Positions 49,049 to 58,500 of a stretch of 64,000 nucleotides of DNA are shown in pieces; position 1 is the stretch's first letter; every line of letters begins with the position of its first letter. Where the stretch lies: the NCBI GenBank assembly GCA_023415205.1, contig JAEZLR010000006.1, positions 186,001-250,000 on the forward strand. Reading direction: 5' to 3'. This DNA is from Bacillota bacterium (GTDB lineage: Bacteria > Bacillota > Clostridia > DSM-8532). The translations under genes and the position numbers were made by a program. The notes beneath the pieces are model-generated. The model was given only the letters and a program-made list of their open reading frames with translations, was not told where the DNA came from and ran no database searches.

Positions 49049-50512
49049 ATGAATGCACTAATAAACGAAGAATTCAAACTTGATGAACACCTGGCCGCTT
49101 TAAAAAATAAGGCTGCCCAGTCACTATCTGGGGCATTGGATACCAATACACGCTTTTATATACTCTGTGACAGGGTAAAGGCCTACCTCGATGAGGATTG
49201 GCTTAAAGACCATAATAAAGACAACACAGAGGTATTGCTGGAGAGACAGAAAAAGGCCATACTAGGCTATGCATCCGAGGTCAATTATTTTAAGGACAAA
49301 ATCAGAGAGTATTTAAAAATACATTCACTAGAGAAAGAGGCCTATCCGGCTTGGTATGAAGACCTGGTGGATGCAATCTTTCACCAGAATTGGGGGCTTG
49401 CCGGTATTGCTCCATGGATGCGCCTCACGAGCTGTGAATCAGCCAAAATAATAGGCGAGAACATATTTTTTCTGATCAATGGTCAAGCAGAACTTCAACC
49501 TCAAAAAATATCCCATAAGCGGTATGAGCAACTGCGAAAAGCATTATTATTGACAGACAGAAGCAAACGTCTTGATGAAAATTATTCTGAGGTATATATG
49601 CTTTCTGGGGAGCGGGTTACGATCTACACTGGCAACCTGGTTGTCGAAGGGCAGCAATCCATGGTTTTCAGAAAGTATATTGTGGAAGCATTAACCTTCG
49701 AAGAACAGGCCCGGAGGCATACCATACCCCACGAGCTTATTCCAGCACTTGAAGCCCTGGTGAAAATAGGAGTTCGAGTGGCCTTCATAGGCCCGGTCCG
49801 TAGCGGAAAATCAACCATGCTCCTGACCTTCCAGATGAATGAGAATAGAAGGCTTGAAGGTCTATTCGTGCAGACGGACCCGGAAATTAGGATTAATGAG
49901 CTGATGCCGGATGCACCCATCATGTCTTTGGTCGCTGATGGGGAAGAGCTGATCAGCATGAGTAAAAAAGTGGTTCGTAGCGATGCTAATTACATTGTCG
50001 TTGCTGAAGGCCGAGACGGTTATGCCTTCAATATGATTGTAGAGTCCGGCAATAAGGGAACGCGCAGAAACAAAACCACACTGCATCTTTCAGATGTGGA
50101 GGATTTCGCATACGAGGTGGCCAACAAGATTGTCGGGGTCTACGGCGGCAATCTGGATTACCAGATTGTAAAAGTGGCCAAGTCCTTTGACTATATCTTT
50201 GAGATGGTTGAGTTACCAAGTAACCGATCTCAGCGTCGATTGAAATCTATACATGAGATCCGTTATGACAGTACAACCCATGAAATTTCCTACCATCGTA
50301 TCTGTGAATATGATTTTAATACAGAAACTTGGACGTTCACCTATGAAATCGGTAAGAAGGTTGAAGAAATAGGAGGTGTTGAGGATGCAGCTGCTCTATC
50401 TGTATTTAAAAACACCCTTCAATCCCTTTCACAGAAGTATCCGATGAAGAATGAGGTTATTCTCCGGCCAGTTTATTCATTGGGGCGGAAAGTAAGAAAG
50501 GATGAGGTGTAA
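49049..50512 (+). CDS. tadA: TadA/CpaF/VirB11-family secretion ATPase
   Basis: The product has 487 residues with AAGGAGG before ATG 49049. Walker A, IGPVRSGKSTMLL, lies at about residues 247-259; the Asp box follows with LFVQTDPEIRINEL, Walker B near YIVVAEGRDGYAF (about 315) and the His box in TTLHLSDVEDFAYEV near 345. It is the AAA+ motor of the Tad secretion and pilus system. VirB11-like ATPases are absent from known Gram-positive transfer systems of this core type, so a TadA here belongs to the Tad set rather than to the channel. The next genes encode its membrane partners. Confidence 0.88.
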   Translation: MNALINEEFKLDEHLAALKNKAAQSLSGALDTNTRFYILCDRVKAYLDEDWLKDHNKDNTEVLLERQKKAILGYASEVNYFKDKIREYLKIHSLEKEAYPAWYEDLVDAIFHQNWGLAGIAPWMRLTSCESAKIIGENIFFLINGQAELQPQKISHKRYEQLRKALLLTDRSKRLDENYSEVYMLSGERVTIYTGNLVVEGQQSMVFRKYIVEALTFEEQARRHTIPHELIPALEALVKIGVRVAFIGPVRSGKSTMLLTFQMNENRRLEGLFVQTDPEIRINELMPDAPIMSLVADGEELISMSKKVVRSDANYIVVAEGRDGYAFNMIVESGNKGTRRNKTTLHLSDVEDFAYEVANKIVGVYGGNLDYQIVKVAKSFDYIFEMVELPSNRSQRRLKSIHEIRYDSTTHEISYHRICEYDFNTETWTFTYEIGKKVEEIGGVEDAAALSVFKNTLQSLSQKYPMKNEVILRPVYSLGRKVRKDEV

Positions 50513-50513
50513 A

Positions 50514-51473
50514 ATGTATAAAATCATTGATTTTTTCGTTCGCTTCGGGATAATTCTTCTTTTCGGGTATGGACTTTGGCTTCTTCTCGGTACATGCATT
50601 TCTGATACCATCCGTAACAAGGCTAGAAAAAAGGTATTAATGAAAAAGGCACATAAGAGTAAAGCAATGACTAATAAGCTCATCAACTACCTTGCCCATA
50701 CATTAAGCGTTGTGCAAAAAAAAGGTATGGATACGACTCGTGGAGTATTTTTATTCTTACTGTATTCCATTTTGCTATTTGCTTTTAGCCTGGCTTATAC
50801 TCTCCAGTTTGAGGGGGTTTTGAAAAGCGTTATTATTTCACTATTCATAGGTATGATTCCTTTCCTCATCCTTCAGGCACGCTTGAGAACTGCCCAGATC
50901 AAGGGTTCCTATGAAGGGACTGGCTTAGTCACAACGGTTATTAATAATTACAAGCAATATAATTTCAACATGATCGAAGCAATAGACAAAACCTCCTGCG
51001 CTAATCAACTTAGTTTTTTTTCGAGGAACAACCTGCTTAGGCTATCACTAGCATTAAAGGAGTATAGGACAGAGGATGAGCTGGATGAGGCGGTCAGGAC
51101 TTTCGTTTTTGCCTACAATACGGAATGGGCCATCTTGCTAGGTATGAACATAAAAATAGCTGCCTTTGATGGTACAAATGTCGCAATAAGCCTTGAAGAC
51201 ATATTGGAAGAGCTAAAAAGCACAGGAGAAACCTTGGAGGCGAATAAACGCTTTAACAATGAAGCATTTACAATGATTCGCTTCTTGTTGATCCCTCTTT
51301 ACCTTTTTACTGTCCTTATTAGCATTAATGGTTTTGGATTCACACTGAAAAAGTTCATTCAATATCAGTTCTTTACAAGTATTGGCCTAAGTTTTGCGGT
51401 TCTCACCTTTTCAAGCATCCTTCTATCTTTTCTAGTCTATTCATTTATGAAACGTCCTAAATTCGATTTATAA
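50514..51473 (+). CDS. tadB: TadB-like type II secretion F-domain protein
   Basis: The protein has 319 residues. ATG 50514 is chosen because GAGGTG lies four bases upstream; ATG 50502 follows a weaker spacing and overlaps tadA. Membrane segments lie at about residues 10-30, 80-110 and 255-310, with a cytoplasmic domain between the second and third (QARLRTAQIKGSYEGTGLV, ESLEDILEELKS-type helices including NVAISLEDILEELKSTGETL). This order matches the GspF-like inner-membrane platform protein TadB. It works with the TadA motor upstream and the TadC protein downstream. Confidence 0.75.
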   Translation: MYKIIDFFVRFGIILLFGYGLWLLLGTCISDTIRNKARKKVLMKKAHKSKAMTNKLINYLAHTLSVVQKKGMDTTRGVFLFLLYSILLFAFSLAYTLQFEGVLKSVIISLFIGMIPFLILQARLRTAQIKGSYEGTGLVTTVINNYKQYNFNMIEAIDKTSCANQLSFFSRNNLLRLSLALKEYRTEDELDEAVRTFVFAYNTEWAILLGMNIKIAAFDGTNVAISLEDILEELKSTGETLEANKRFNNEAFTMIRFLLIPLYLFTVLISINGFGFTLKKFIQYQFFTSIGLSFAVLTFSSILLSFLVYSFMKRPKFDL

Positions 51474-51486
51474 GGAGGGAACCTTC

Positions 51487-52350
51487 ATGGACCTCATAAT
51501 ACAGGTGGCTATACTCATTATGTATGTCTCTGGTATCGTTTTGTTCTGGAGGTATATAACACAGAAGGCAAATCATCAATCACCGAAAACGCGCCTTTAT
51601 AAGTACAGAGCTGAATTTGTCAAAGAGTTCTGTAAACCAGAAACAGACCAGCTGGTTCGGAATTTAGGTATCAAATCAGGTTTACTTTATCAGATCTTCA
51701 GGTATATTGTTCTCCTCTTGTGGCTTGGTTTACTGATATACAAAGCCTATGTCGAAAAAATGGAGTTGCCGCTTCCAGTTGTTATCTGGATAGCGGCTTT
51801 TTTTATTTCTTCTCCTCGGCGCTCATTTTTTCATAAAGACAGTCCTTTTTTACTTCTGACAAATCTGATACAGAGTCAAAAAAATCAAAAGCTCAATAGG
51901 GAAGTATTCCGGTGCTTGAGTCAATTGAAGAATATTGCAATAGCAAAATCCAACATCAATTATTCTGCGGATTCAATAATTTGTGAACTCGCCAAATATT
52001 CCGTATTAATAAAGCCTGTTTTTAATCGTATGTTGGGTTATTGGTATGAGGGCCGGTATGATGAGGCAACTACATACTTTTCAGAATCTATAAGAACTAA
52101 AGAAGCGGCTGCTCTGGCGGGTTTACTTGCGAAGATTGATTACCTGAAACCTGTTGAATTTGTCACCCAGATTGAACTCTACCAAAATTCAGCGAAGAGC
52201 GAAAGAAAAACAGCCTCTCAGGCAGCTAAAGAAAACCGGAGCAACCTCATATATACGCTAGTCATAGCTTCGGGGATCATAATCATTATCAATTTCATTG
52301 TCATCACTATAGGTGTTGATTATAAATTATCAAACTTATTTATTTTCTAG
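51487..52350 (+). CDS. tadC: TadC-like inner-membrane platform protein
   Basis: The protein has 287 residues with GGAGGG before ATG 51487. A first membrane segment lies at about residues 3-22, two further segments near 75-120, and a last one at about 258-280, with a soluble helical domain between (NREVFRCLSQLKNIAIAKSN, EAAALAGLLAKIDYLKP). The pairing with TadB just upstream and the overall size and topology support TadC, though the sequence is divergent. It is followed 20 bases later by a small single-helix peptide gene. Confidence 0.65.
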   Translation: MDLIIQVAILIMYVSGIVLFWRYITQKANHQSPKTRLYKYRAEFVKEFCKPETDQLVRNLGIKSGLLYQIFRYIVLLLWLGLLIYKAYVEKMELPLPVVIWIAAFFISSPRRSFFHKDSPFLLLTNLIQSQKNQKLNREVFRCLSQLKNIAIAKSNINYSADSIICELAKYSVLIKPVFNRMLGYWYEGRYDEATTYFSESIRTKEAAALAGLLAKIDYLKPVEFVTQIELYQNSAKSERKTASQAAKENRSNLIYTLVIASGIIIIINFIVITIGVDYKLSNLFIF

Positions 52351-52370
52351 AGAAAGGAGGAGTTGCATTT

Positions 52371-52517
52371 ATGAAAGAGTGGATTGTAATTACAGCAGCC
52401 ATTATCTTGGCTGTAATTCTCACTGGTTTTATCATTGGCGAAAATAACTCTCTAAAATCTGAAAGCCAGTCAATCATGACAAATGTTCGTACAGAGCTCC
52501 AGGAAGTCAGGCCCTAA
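52371..52517 (+). CDS. Small (48-residue) single-membrane-segment peptide, possible pilin-like subunit
   Basis: A short gene with the excellent site AGAAAGGAGG before ATG 52371 and TAA at 52,515-52,517. The peptide has a very short N-terminus (MKEW), a hydrophobic helix of about 18 residues (IVITAAIILAVILTGFII), and a polar, charged tail (KSESQSIMTNVRTELQEVRP). Position and size fit a Flp-type pilin of the Tad system, but there is no prepilin cleavage site of the G/E-F type before the helix and no prepilin peptidase in the window. It could be an unprocessed pseudopilin or an assembly subunit. Confidence 0.65.
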   Translation: MKEWIVITAAIILAVILTGFIIGENNSLKSESQSIMTNVRTELQEVRP

Positions 52518-52539
52518 CTGATATCAATATGAACTGTTT

Positions 52540-52571
52540 GGCCGGAGGTAGATTTTCCTCCGGCCTTTTTT
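52540..52571 (+). terminator. Intrinsic terminator within the Tad gene set
   Basis: GGCCGGAGG (52,540-52,548), loop TAGATTTT, CCTCCGGCC (52,557-52,565), TTTTTT. A strong hairpin between the small peptide gene and the TadE-like gene. Partial read-through would make the small peptide more abundant than the genes after it, as expected for a pilus subunit. Confidence 0.85.
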
Positions 52572-52588
52572 AAAAGGTGGTGCAAAAA

Positions 52589-53005
52589 TTGAAAAACTTC
52601 ATAACTGGCGCCTTCATGCTCGTTCTCTTATTAATCTTCCCCCTGCAAAATGCTCAGGACTTAATCAATCAGACTAGAATAAGCAGGTTTTCAAGCATAG
52701 TTTATCTTTCTACCCAGACAGCCCGAACAGACGGTTATTTTACACAGAGCAATATTGATAATTTAAAAGCTTCATTACTAGATGCATTCCCAGACTTATC
52801 TGAAGGTGATATTTATATTAATGTTACCACAACACCAAAATACAGACTTGATGTATTTGACTCCAGAGAAGCGATTTATTATGATATCAGGATTCCAGTC
52901 AGAAAGATCCTTGCAGCCCCTCGTTTTTTTGGGTTATCAGATAGTGAAAATCAATATATCTCACAACGTTTGGGATTTGTGTTAAGTGAGGTGCCTATGC
53001 CATGA
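52589..53005 (+). CDS. TadE/pseudopilin-like protein
   Basis: The protein has 138 residues from TTG 52589, eight bases after AAGGTGG; GTG codons at 52577 and 52580 lie inside that site. KNFITGAFMLVLLLIFPLQ is a single N-terminal membrane helix, followed by an external domain with YLSTQTARTDGYFTQSNIDN, GDIYINVTTTPKYRLDV and PVRKILAAPRFFG. Its layout fits the TadE/F-like minor pilins: N-terminal helix with a short n-region and a small globular head. It is coupled to the next gene by ATGA overlap. Confidence 0.65.
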   Translation: MKNFITGAFMLVLLLIFPLQNAQDLINQTRISRFSSIVYLSTQTARTDGYFTQSNIDNLKASLLDAFPDLSEGDIYINVTTTPKYRLDVFDSREAIYYDIRIPVRKILAAPRFFGLSDSENQYISQRLGFVLSEVPMP

Positions 53006-53493
53006 AGCCATTTATTGTAGGTGTAGCAGCTTTTATCTTGACCCTTTTTTGTTATTCTTTTAATCACGATTTCAATCTTAACCGACACGCATTAGTTGAT
53101 TTAAGAGCGGTATGCGAAGAGGCTTCTGTGGCCGGTACGCTTTTCTATTATAAAGACCAATATGCAGTCGGGAAAATTGTATTTAATCAGGAAGAATCCC
53201 GAAAAGCTATAGAAGCCGTAATTACATCAATGCTTGAGTTGGATGAAGAACTTAATCCAGTCCAGGGTAGTTACTGGCAGGAGAAGGTATCATATAAAGC
53301 CTATTTTTATGATGATAGCAACACAGTTTATCCCCATCTCTATGTTGACCCAGATACAGGGTATACCCATCTTATTAAGTCACCCACCATTGTAGTCACA
53401 ATAAATGCGGGAATGGCTAGGTATTCCCTGCAATTTCTAAAAAATGGGCCGGACAATATCCGGAGTGCTTCCCATACGTGGGAAGGAAGATAA
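53002..53493 (+). CDS. TadE/F-like minor pilin-type protein
   Basis: The protein has 163 residues with GAGGTG before ATG 53002, overlapping the previous stop by 4 bases. A helix at about residues 4-20 (PFIVGVAAFILTLFCYSF) is followed by DLRAVCEEASVAGTLFYYKDQ and a beta-rich domain with IVVTINAGMARYSLQFL near the end. This repeats the minor-pilin layout of the preceding protein. The second protein of such a pair in Tad systems is often TadF. The role is inferred from position and shape. Confidence 0.62.
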   Translation: MKPFIVGVAAFILTLFCYSFNHDFNLNRHALVDLRAVCEEASVAGTLFYYKDQYAVGKIVFNQEESRKAIEAVITSMLELDEELNPVQGSYWQEKVSYKAYFYDDSNTVYPHLYVDPDTGYTHLIKSPTIVVTINAGMARYSLQFLKNGPDNIRSASHTWEGR

Positions 53494-53575
53494 GTAAACC
53501 GTTAGTGAAGAAGCGAGTGAGTCATATCCTGGTTGTTAAATCATGTAAATTATTTTATAATGAGAGGAAAAAAAT

Positions 53576-54091
53576 ATGATCTATTTTGATGAGGTTATTA
53601 TGCAGATAACAACTATTGAAGCTATTATTGCAGGGGGATTAGCTATACTGTCCAGTGTCATAGGCGCTTTACTTAGTAATCGGAGCCAAGAAAGAAAAAT
53701 ATACTCTCAAGTAAACAGAAAAATCGGCGAAATTGGGAATGTTACTTTGAGCGGCCAGCATGAAGTAATTATTGAAAAAATCAATGATTCTTCAAAAGCT
53801 CAATCTGATGGCCAAAAAATGATCAATGGTAATATTAATAGGGTTTCAGCAGAAATAAGAGACATTAATACACTTTTAAAGATCAACGAAGAGCGCGAGA
53901 AAGGGAGATATTCAGCCCTTTCAGATTCTCAAAAGAAATTGGATTTTCAAATTGAAGGGGTAAAAGCAACTATTGCAGAGCTTAACAGGCTGCAAATAGA
54001 GAATCAATTATTAAATAAACGTGTGATCGAACTTGAATATCAACTGGAGAGATACCATAATATATCTTTTAATAAGGATATCGAGAGATAA
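53576..54091 (+). CDS. Membrane-anchored coiled-coil protein
   Basis: The protein has 171 residues from ATG 53576 (AGAGGA seven bases upstream); ATG 53600 with GAGG is an alternative that removes eight residues. One membrane segment lies at about residues 14-34 (TIEAIIAGGLAILSSVIGAL). The rest is strongly helical with heptad-like leucine and isoleucine spacing (VSAEIRDINTLLKINEER, VKATIAELNRLQIENQLLNK), so a long cytoplasmic or external rod is expected. I do not recognise the family. It lies between the Tad-like set and the SLH gene. Confidence 0.7.
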   Translation: MIYFDEVIMQITTIEAIIAGGLAILSSVIGALLSNRSQERKIYSQVNRKIGEIGNVTLSGQHEVIIEKINDSSKAQSDGQKMINGNINRVSAEIRDINTLLKINEEREKGRYSALSDSQKKLDFQIEGVKATIAELNRLQIENQLLNKRVIELEYQLERYHNISFNKDIER

Positions 54092-54165
54092 TTTTCTAGG
54101 TTTAGAAACATGAACAGCCACTGAAAAAAGAAAAGACATAATATAACATATTTACTAAAAAATAT

Positions 54166-54194
54166 ATTAAAAGGTCTATAACACGTGGTATAAT
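54166..54194 (+). promoter_or_regulatory. Possible extended -10 promoter of the SLH-adhesin genes
   Basis: TATAAT at 54,189-54,194 preceded by TGG (TG-N extended -10) and a weak -35 (TATTAA region, about 17 bases upstream). It stands 38 bases before the SLH gene, which has its own AAGGAGG site, and marks a likely separate transcription unit. Confidence 0.5.
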
Positions 54195-54231
54195 ATAAGT
54201 GTAAGCACTGTTTATCTGAAGGAGGATCGCC

Positions 54232-55578
54232 ATGCTTAAGAAATCAGCAATCGCTTTATTAATGTTTAGTCTGATGTTCACTTTTACTCCGGCCTATGCT
54301 GCCAACAATACAACGGCTTTTACCGATGTATCTGGACACTGGGGCAGAGCCAGTATTGAGTTTGTAAATAGCAGGTCCATTATTAAAGGCTATGGGGACG
54401 GGCGATTCGGTCCTGACGATAAAGTCACAGTAGAACAATATCTAATTATGCTTATACGTACTCTCGGTACAGATGTGCCAAATGGCCTTGATAATTGTGT
54501 GGCTGCTGCCAGGGAGCTGGGGCTTATCGTTAACGATGCTGAGTTTATAGACTATAAGGCTCCTATCATACGCTCTGACATGGCTAGGCTCTCCATAAGG
54601 GCCTATGAAAAGCTTAATCCTAATGTTAAATACCCCAGCTATTTAGAGGCATATAAAGGCCTCGTTGAGGATTATGAAATGCTAGGTGATGACGTAAAAA
54701 CCAATGTACTTAAATGTGTGGAACAGGGCCTTATAACCGGAGGTTCCGACGGTAATTTCATGCCCGAAGGAATAAGCACCAGGGCACAGGCCGCTGCCGT
54801 CATCCATAGGTTACTTAGCCCGGTAGAACGCGAATCAAAAAGGCCGGTGTTCGCGGAGCCTGATCCAGAATTTGAGGCTTTCATGGCTACTGAAGAAGCA
54901 GCCGAATACTGCTCTACCCTCCGTATAGACCAGGTTGTAGATGGTCGCATTATTTGGAACGGTCAGTACAGAGAGGATTATTTAAAGTCTGGAGAGTATG
55001 GCACATCTCTTTTACCTACATATAACAACCGTGATGCTAACAAGATAGCCTATAACATCCTCAAAGTCCTTGTCACGGAGGCCAAGAAGACCAACAACTA
55101 TGTTGTGGCATGTTATTTATCTTGGCAACCAGAAGATCAACATGAAATTGCGTATTTTTCCTATTATCGGACACCAGGTGCTGGTAGAAAGGAAACCTAC
55201 CAATTTGCGTTTGAAGCCCGGCTTTGGCTTTATCCCCACAAGATTAATGATGAAGATAATAAGAACCAGAAAGCTTTAACCATCTATGAGTGGGACATCA
55301 GTAACCTTTTTGATAGCGAAGATTCAATGACAAAGGAACTGAGCGCCATCAAATATCAGACCGATGAGTATAAGGTGCCTCTCCAAAAGGCTTTTAAAGC
55401 TGTTTATGGTGAGCAAATAGGACAACAGTTTTATACATATACCATGAAAGAATATGACACAGCTAATGACTTCACTGAAAAGAATAAGAAGTATGAAAAC
55501 TGGTCTGTAGCAACCATCAATGGTATTGAGGTTCAAAACTTCACTTATGGATTACCCCATTTTGGAACAGGTAAATAA
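54232..55578 (+). CDS. Secreted protein with N-terminal S-layer homology domains
   Basis: The protein has 448 residues with AAGGAGG before ATG 54232. A signal peptide (KK, then ALLMFSLMFTF) ends at AYA-A near residue 24. Three SLH-type repeats follow: FTDVSGHWGRASIEFVNSRS with GYGDGRFGPDDKVT near 30-70, a divergent second near 85-125, and KCVEQGLITGGSDGNFMPEG near 160-190. The C-terminal half has no known domain (WNGQYREDYLKSGEYGTSLL and later Trp-rich parts). SLH domains hold proteins to pyruvylated wall polymers, so the protein would be displayed at the surface. As part of the transfer module it could aid donor-recipient contact. Confidence 0.85.
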   Translation: MLKKSAIALLMFSLMFTFTPAYAANNTTAFTDVSGHWGRASIEFVNSRSIIKGYGDGRFGPDDKVTVEQYLIMLIRTLGTDVPNGLDNCVAAARELGLIVNDAEFIDYKAPIIRSDMARLSIRAYEKLNPNVKYPSYLEAYKGLVEDYEMLGDDVKTNVLKCVEQGLITGGSDGNFMPEGISTRAQAAAVIHRLLSPVERESKRPVFAEPDPEFEAFMATEEAAEYCSTLRIDQVVDGRIIWNGQYREDYLKSGEYGTSLLPTYNNRDANKIAYNILKVLVTEAKKTNNYVVACYLSWQPEDQHEIAYFSYYRTPGAGRKETYQFAFEARLWLYPHKINDEDNKNQKALTIYEWDISNLFDSEDSMTKELSAIKYQTDEYKVPLQKAFKAVYGEQIGQQFYTYTMKEYDTANDFTEKNKKYENWSVATINGIEVQNFTYGLPHFGTGK

Positions 55579-55596
55579 GTAAAGGAAGGTATAATT

Positions 55597-58500
55597 ATGA
55601 TGATAAGGACTATCGCAAGGCTTTTAGTCTTTGTTTTGCTATGCTCGGCGATATTATCAATCTCACCCCTCACGGCATCGGCAGCTCCTACTACAACAGA
55701 ATATAATAATCTACTAAAACTCCATTTAAATAACCCTAATTGGAGTTATCAAGAATACTGTGCAAAAATAAATAGCATAGTAGCACTCACAGACGCAGAA
55801 CCACAGAATGAAGACAAACTATATCTTAATCCCTGGATCTATGAGAAATATGATAACCTCATTGTATACGGGACTCCTCATGGAGATTTCTACGTAACAT
55901 CGGAAGGGAAAATGAAAAATACTTCAAATGGTAAGATAGGGGAGTATCAGTATTTAGGATATAACGATTACGGAGTTGATATCACTAATGACCGATATTT
56001 TAATGTGAACGCAAGCGGCGGAATCTTTAAAACACCAAGTGATTATACCATAACAAATTGGCTCAGGCTTGATTCAAATATGAGGACCTCATGGGGTAAT
56101 CTGACTAAAGAGCAAATAGCCTATTTAAAAACGTCGGAATTTTTTGATGATGACTATTCAGGAACACCCGCTAACAGGCCAGCAACAACATTAGCCACTT
56201 TTCTAGCCGGTAAAACCATAGAAGAATACGCTTATGTACAGGTAGCACCAAAAATACTTGTCGGCGGATCGGTAATGCTCAAACTTAGAAAACCAAATAG
56301 TAATCTAAGCTGGAACACCCTCATATATGAGCCGTTATATCCAAACCTCACCTTAACAGGTGTCCTGAATACAGAAGATAACACCTACAGAATTCCAGCA
56401 GGAGTAAATGAGGTCGGTGTAAATGCAATTATCACCGGAACGGCGGGTAATTGCCCGGTCGACCTATTGGATAAAATGACTTTTGATTACTATGGACAGA
56501 GCACAAGTAAGACCATTGGGATGTCGGCAACACAATCAGTATCCTTCACACGGAAATACACCCGGAGCAACCTTAAGGTCGGGAGCAATACCGTTGAGCT
56601 TACGGCCAATATCTCTGTAAGTACCAAACTTAACGATCCACCCAAGACAATTACAGTAAAAAAAACAGTTACTATAATTGTAGATGAAAATATCAATCCC
56701 TATGCAACCTGTATACTCACAGCAAGTCCCAATAACATTATTTATAAAGGGGTCAATATGCCGGTGGATCTCACCGTGGATTACGGCGTTGTAGGCATAA
56801 CAGATCTGTCCAAAATATCCAATGTACAAGTGACAGTATTTAACGAGTCGGGAGCCTTTACAACTCTTTCCCCTGTCGTATCAGGGAGTAAGACATTTAA
56901 TGTAACCATACCAACATCATACATGAGTGGGGCAACGACAAAAGACAAGTTGTATGAGGCCCAGGTAACCTATAATCTGACCGATTACACTAAGCTTACA
57001 GCTAGGGCCTCTGCCTCGGTACATATCGGCCCAGATCCCGTACCCCCACCACCACCACAACCTGAAAATAACCCTCCTGTTTGTACTCTTTATGCTCCGC
57101 AGTCAGTCCGCGCCGGTGATGTGTTTGGAGCTGTGCTAAATGCTTATGATCCAGATGGTGACAGTCTTATTTGCGATATCATAAGTTATCCTGCCAACAC
57201 TGTATCTACCACATCAGATTATAAGGCTAAAAGCCTATGGTATGATAAACAGTATAGCGGGACCACACAAGTCATTATCGGTACCGCCACCGATGGCAAG
57301 GACGGAGCTGGTGATAGCAAGTATGTAGCTGTTACAGCTCCAATAGTTGATGCCAGGATTAATGTTTCTGGCACTCTTAAGGCTAATAGGCAGGTATCCA
57401 TAAGTGACGGATCTGACACCCCAAAATATTATCCAATTGCCAGCAGATCATGGTCCATCACTCCAGTTACTGCTGGGCTGAGTAGTACGGACATAAAGTA
57501 TAGCGGAGGCCTTGCTGGGGTACAAAGCAAGGATTTAATTTTTAAAAGACCTGGACAGTACCGGGTCACGCTTACAGTAACCAATTCTGCGGGATATTCA
57601 GCAAGTACAGAGCGTATCATTGACATACAAGAGGATATGGCCCCGGTTGCTGACTTTATTGGAGCCGAAACGGTTTATCGCAATCCTCAAGCTGCAAATC
57701 AGGTGACATATGAGTTGTTTAATAAATCATATTCCCCTGATAATGACTATATAGGTAAAATGCAGGTATATATCAGGCATGACAGCGATAATGACGGCAT
57801 TTTTACAAGTCATACCTGGACACTGGCTTATGATGGGGCCAGCAAGGACATGTTACCACTAACTTTGGGTAGTATAGGCAAATATCAGATAAGACTTGTT
57901 GTCACCGAGAGCTTTGGACAACCAACGTTGAGCGAGTATTTAACAGTATCAGACTACCTAAAAAGCGAAGTAGTAAAGGAGTTAAAGGTAGATAATCTTG
58001 CTCCAACATTTGAGTTTACTCAGAAGAAGAATAATAAAATTCAAATTGATATACTTGTCGATAAAGAAAACTGCGAATATACAAAAGAAGAGATCTTAAG
58101 TAGAGCTAACAGCACACTAAAGCCGTTATTACAAGACAAATTTGACTTAAGTGTAAACGTTAAGTACTTAAACTATTATTGGGATAAGTACAAACTAACG
58201 ACATGGTATAAGACCGTATATGCTCCAATGACGGAATCTTGGATGGATATAAGACCATGGGATCATATTATGTCAACAGATCCTATAAGCATATATGAAA
58301 GGGTAGGAACAGAATCAATGCCCGTGTTTGTGGGCTTTAACCCTAATTCGATAGGAACACGAGGCGTACCATATTATAACGATTCATGTCCAGTATATTT
58401 TTGGAGACATCTTGAAAATGGGAATCTAGCATTATATTTGGTCATGTCGGTAAGAGATAGATATTTAATGGGAGAAGAAGGAGAACAACTTTGCTGGTAT

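Noticed and set aside
49049..50512. VirB11 ATPase of a conventional type IV secretion system
   Set aside because: The family is shared, but the next genes are TadB/TadC-like and CpaB and TadZ precede it, so TadA is the better call.
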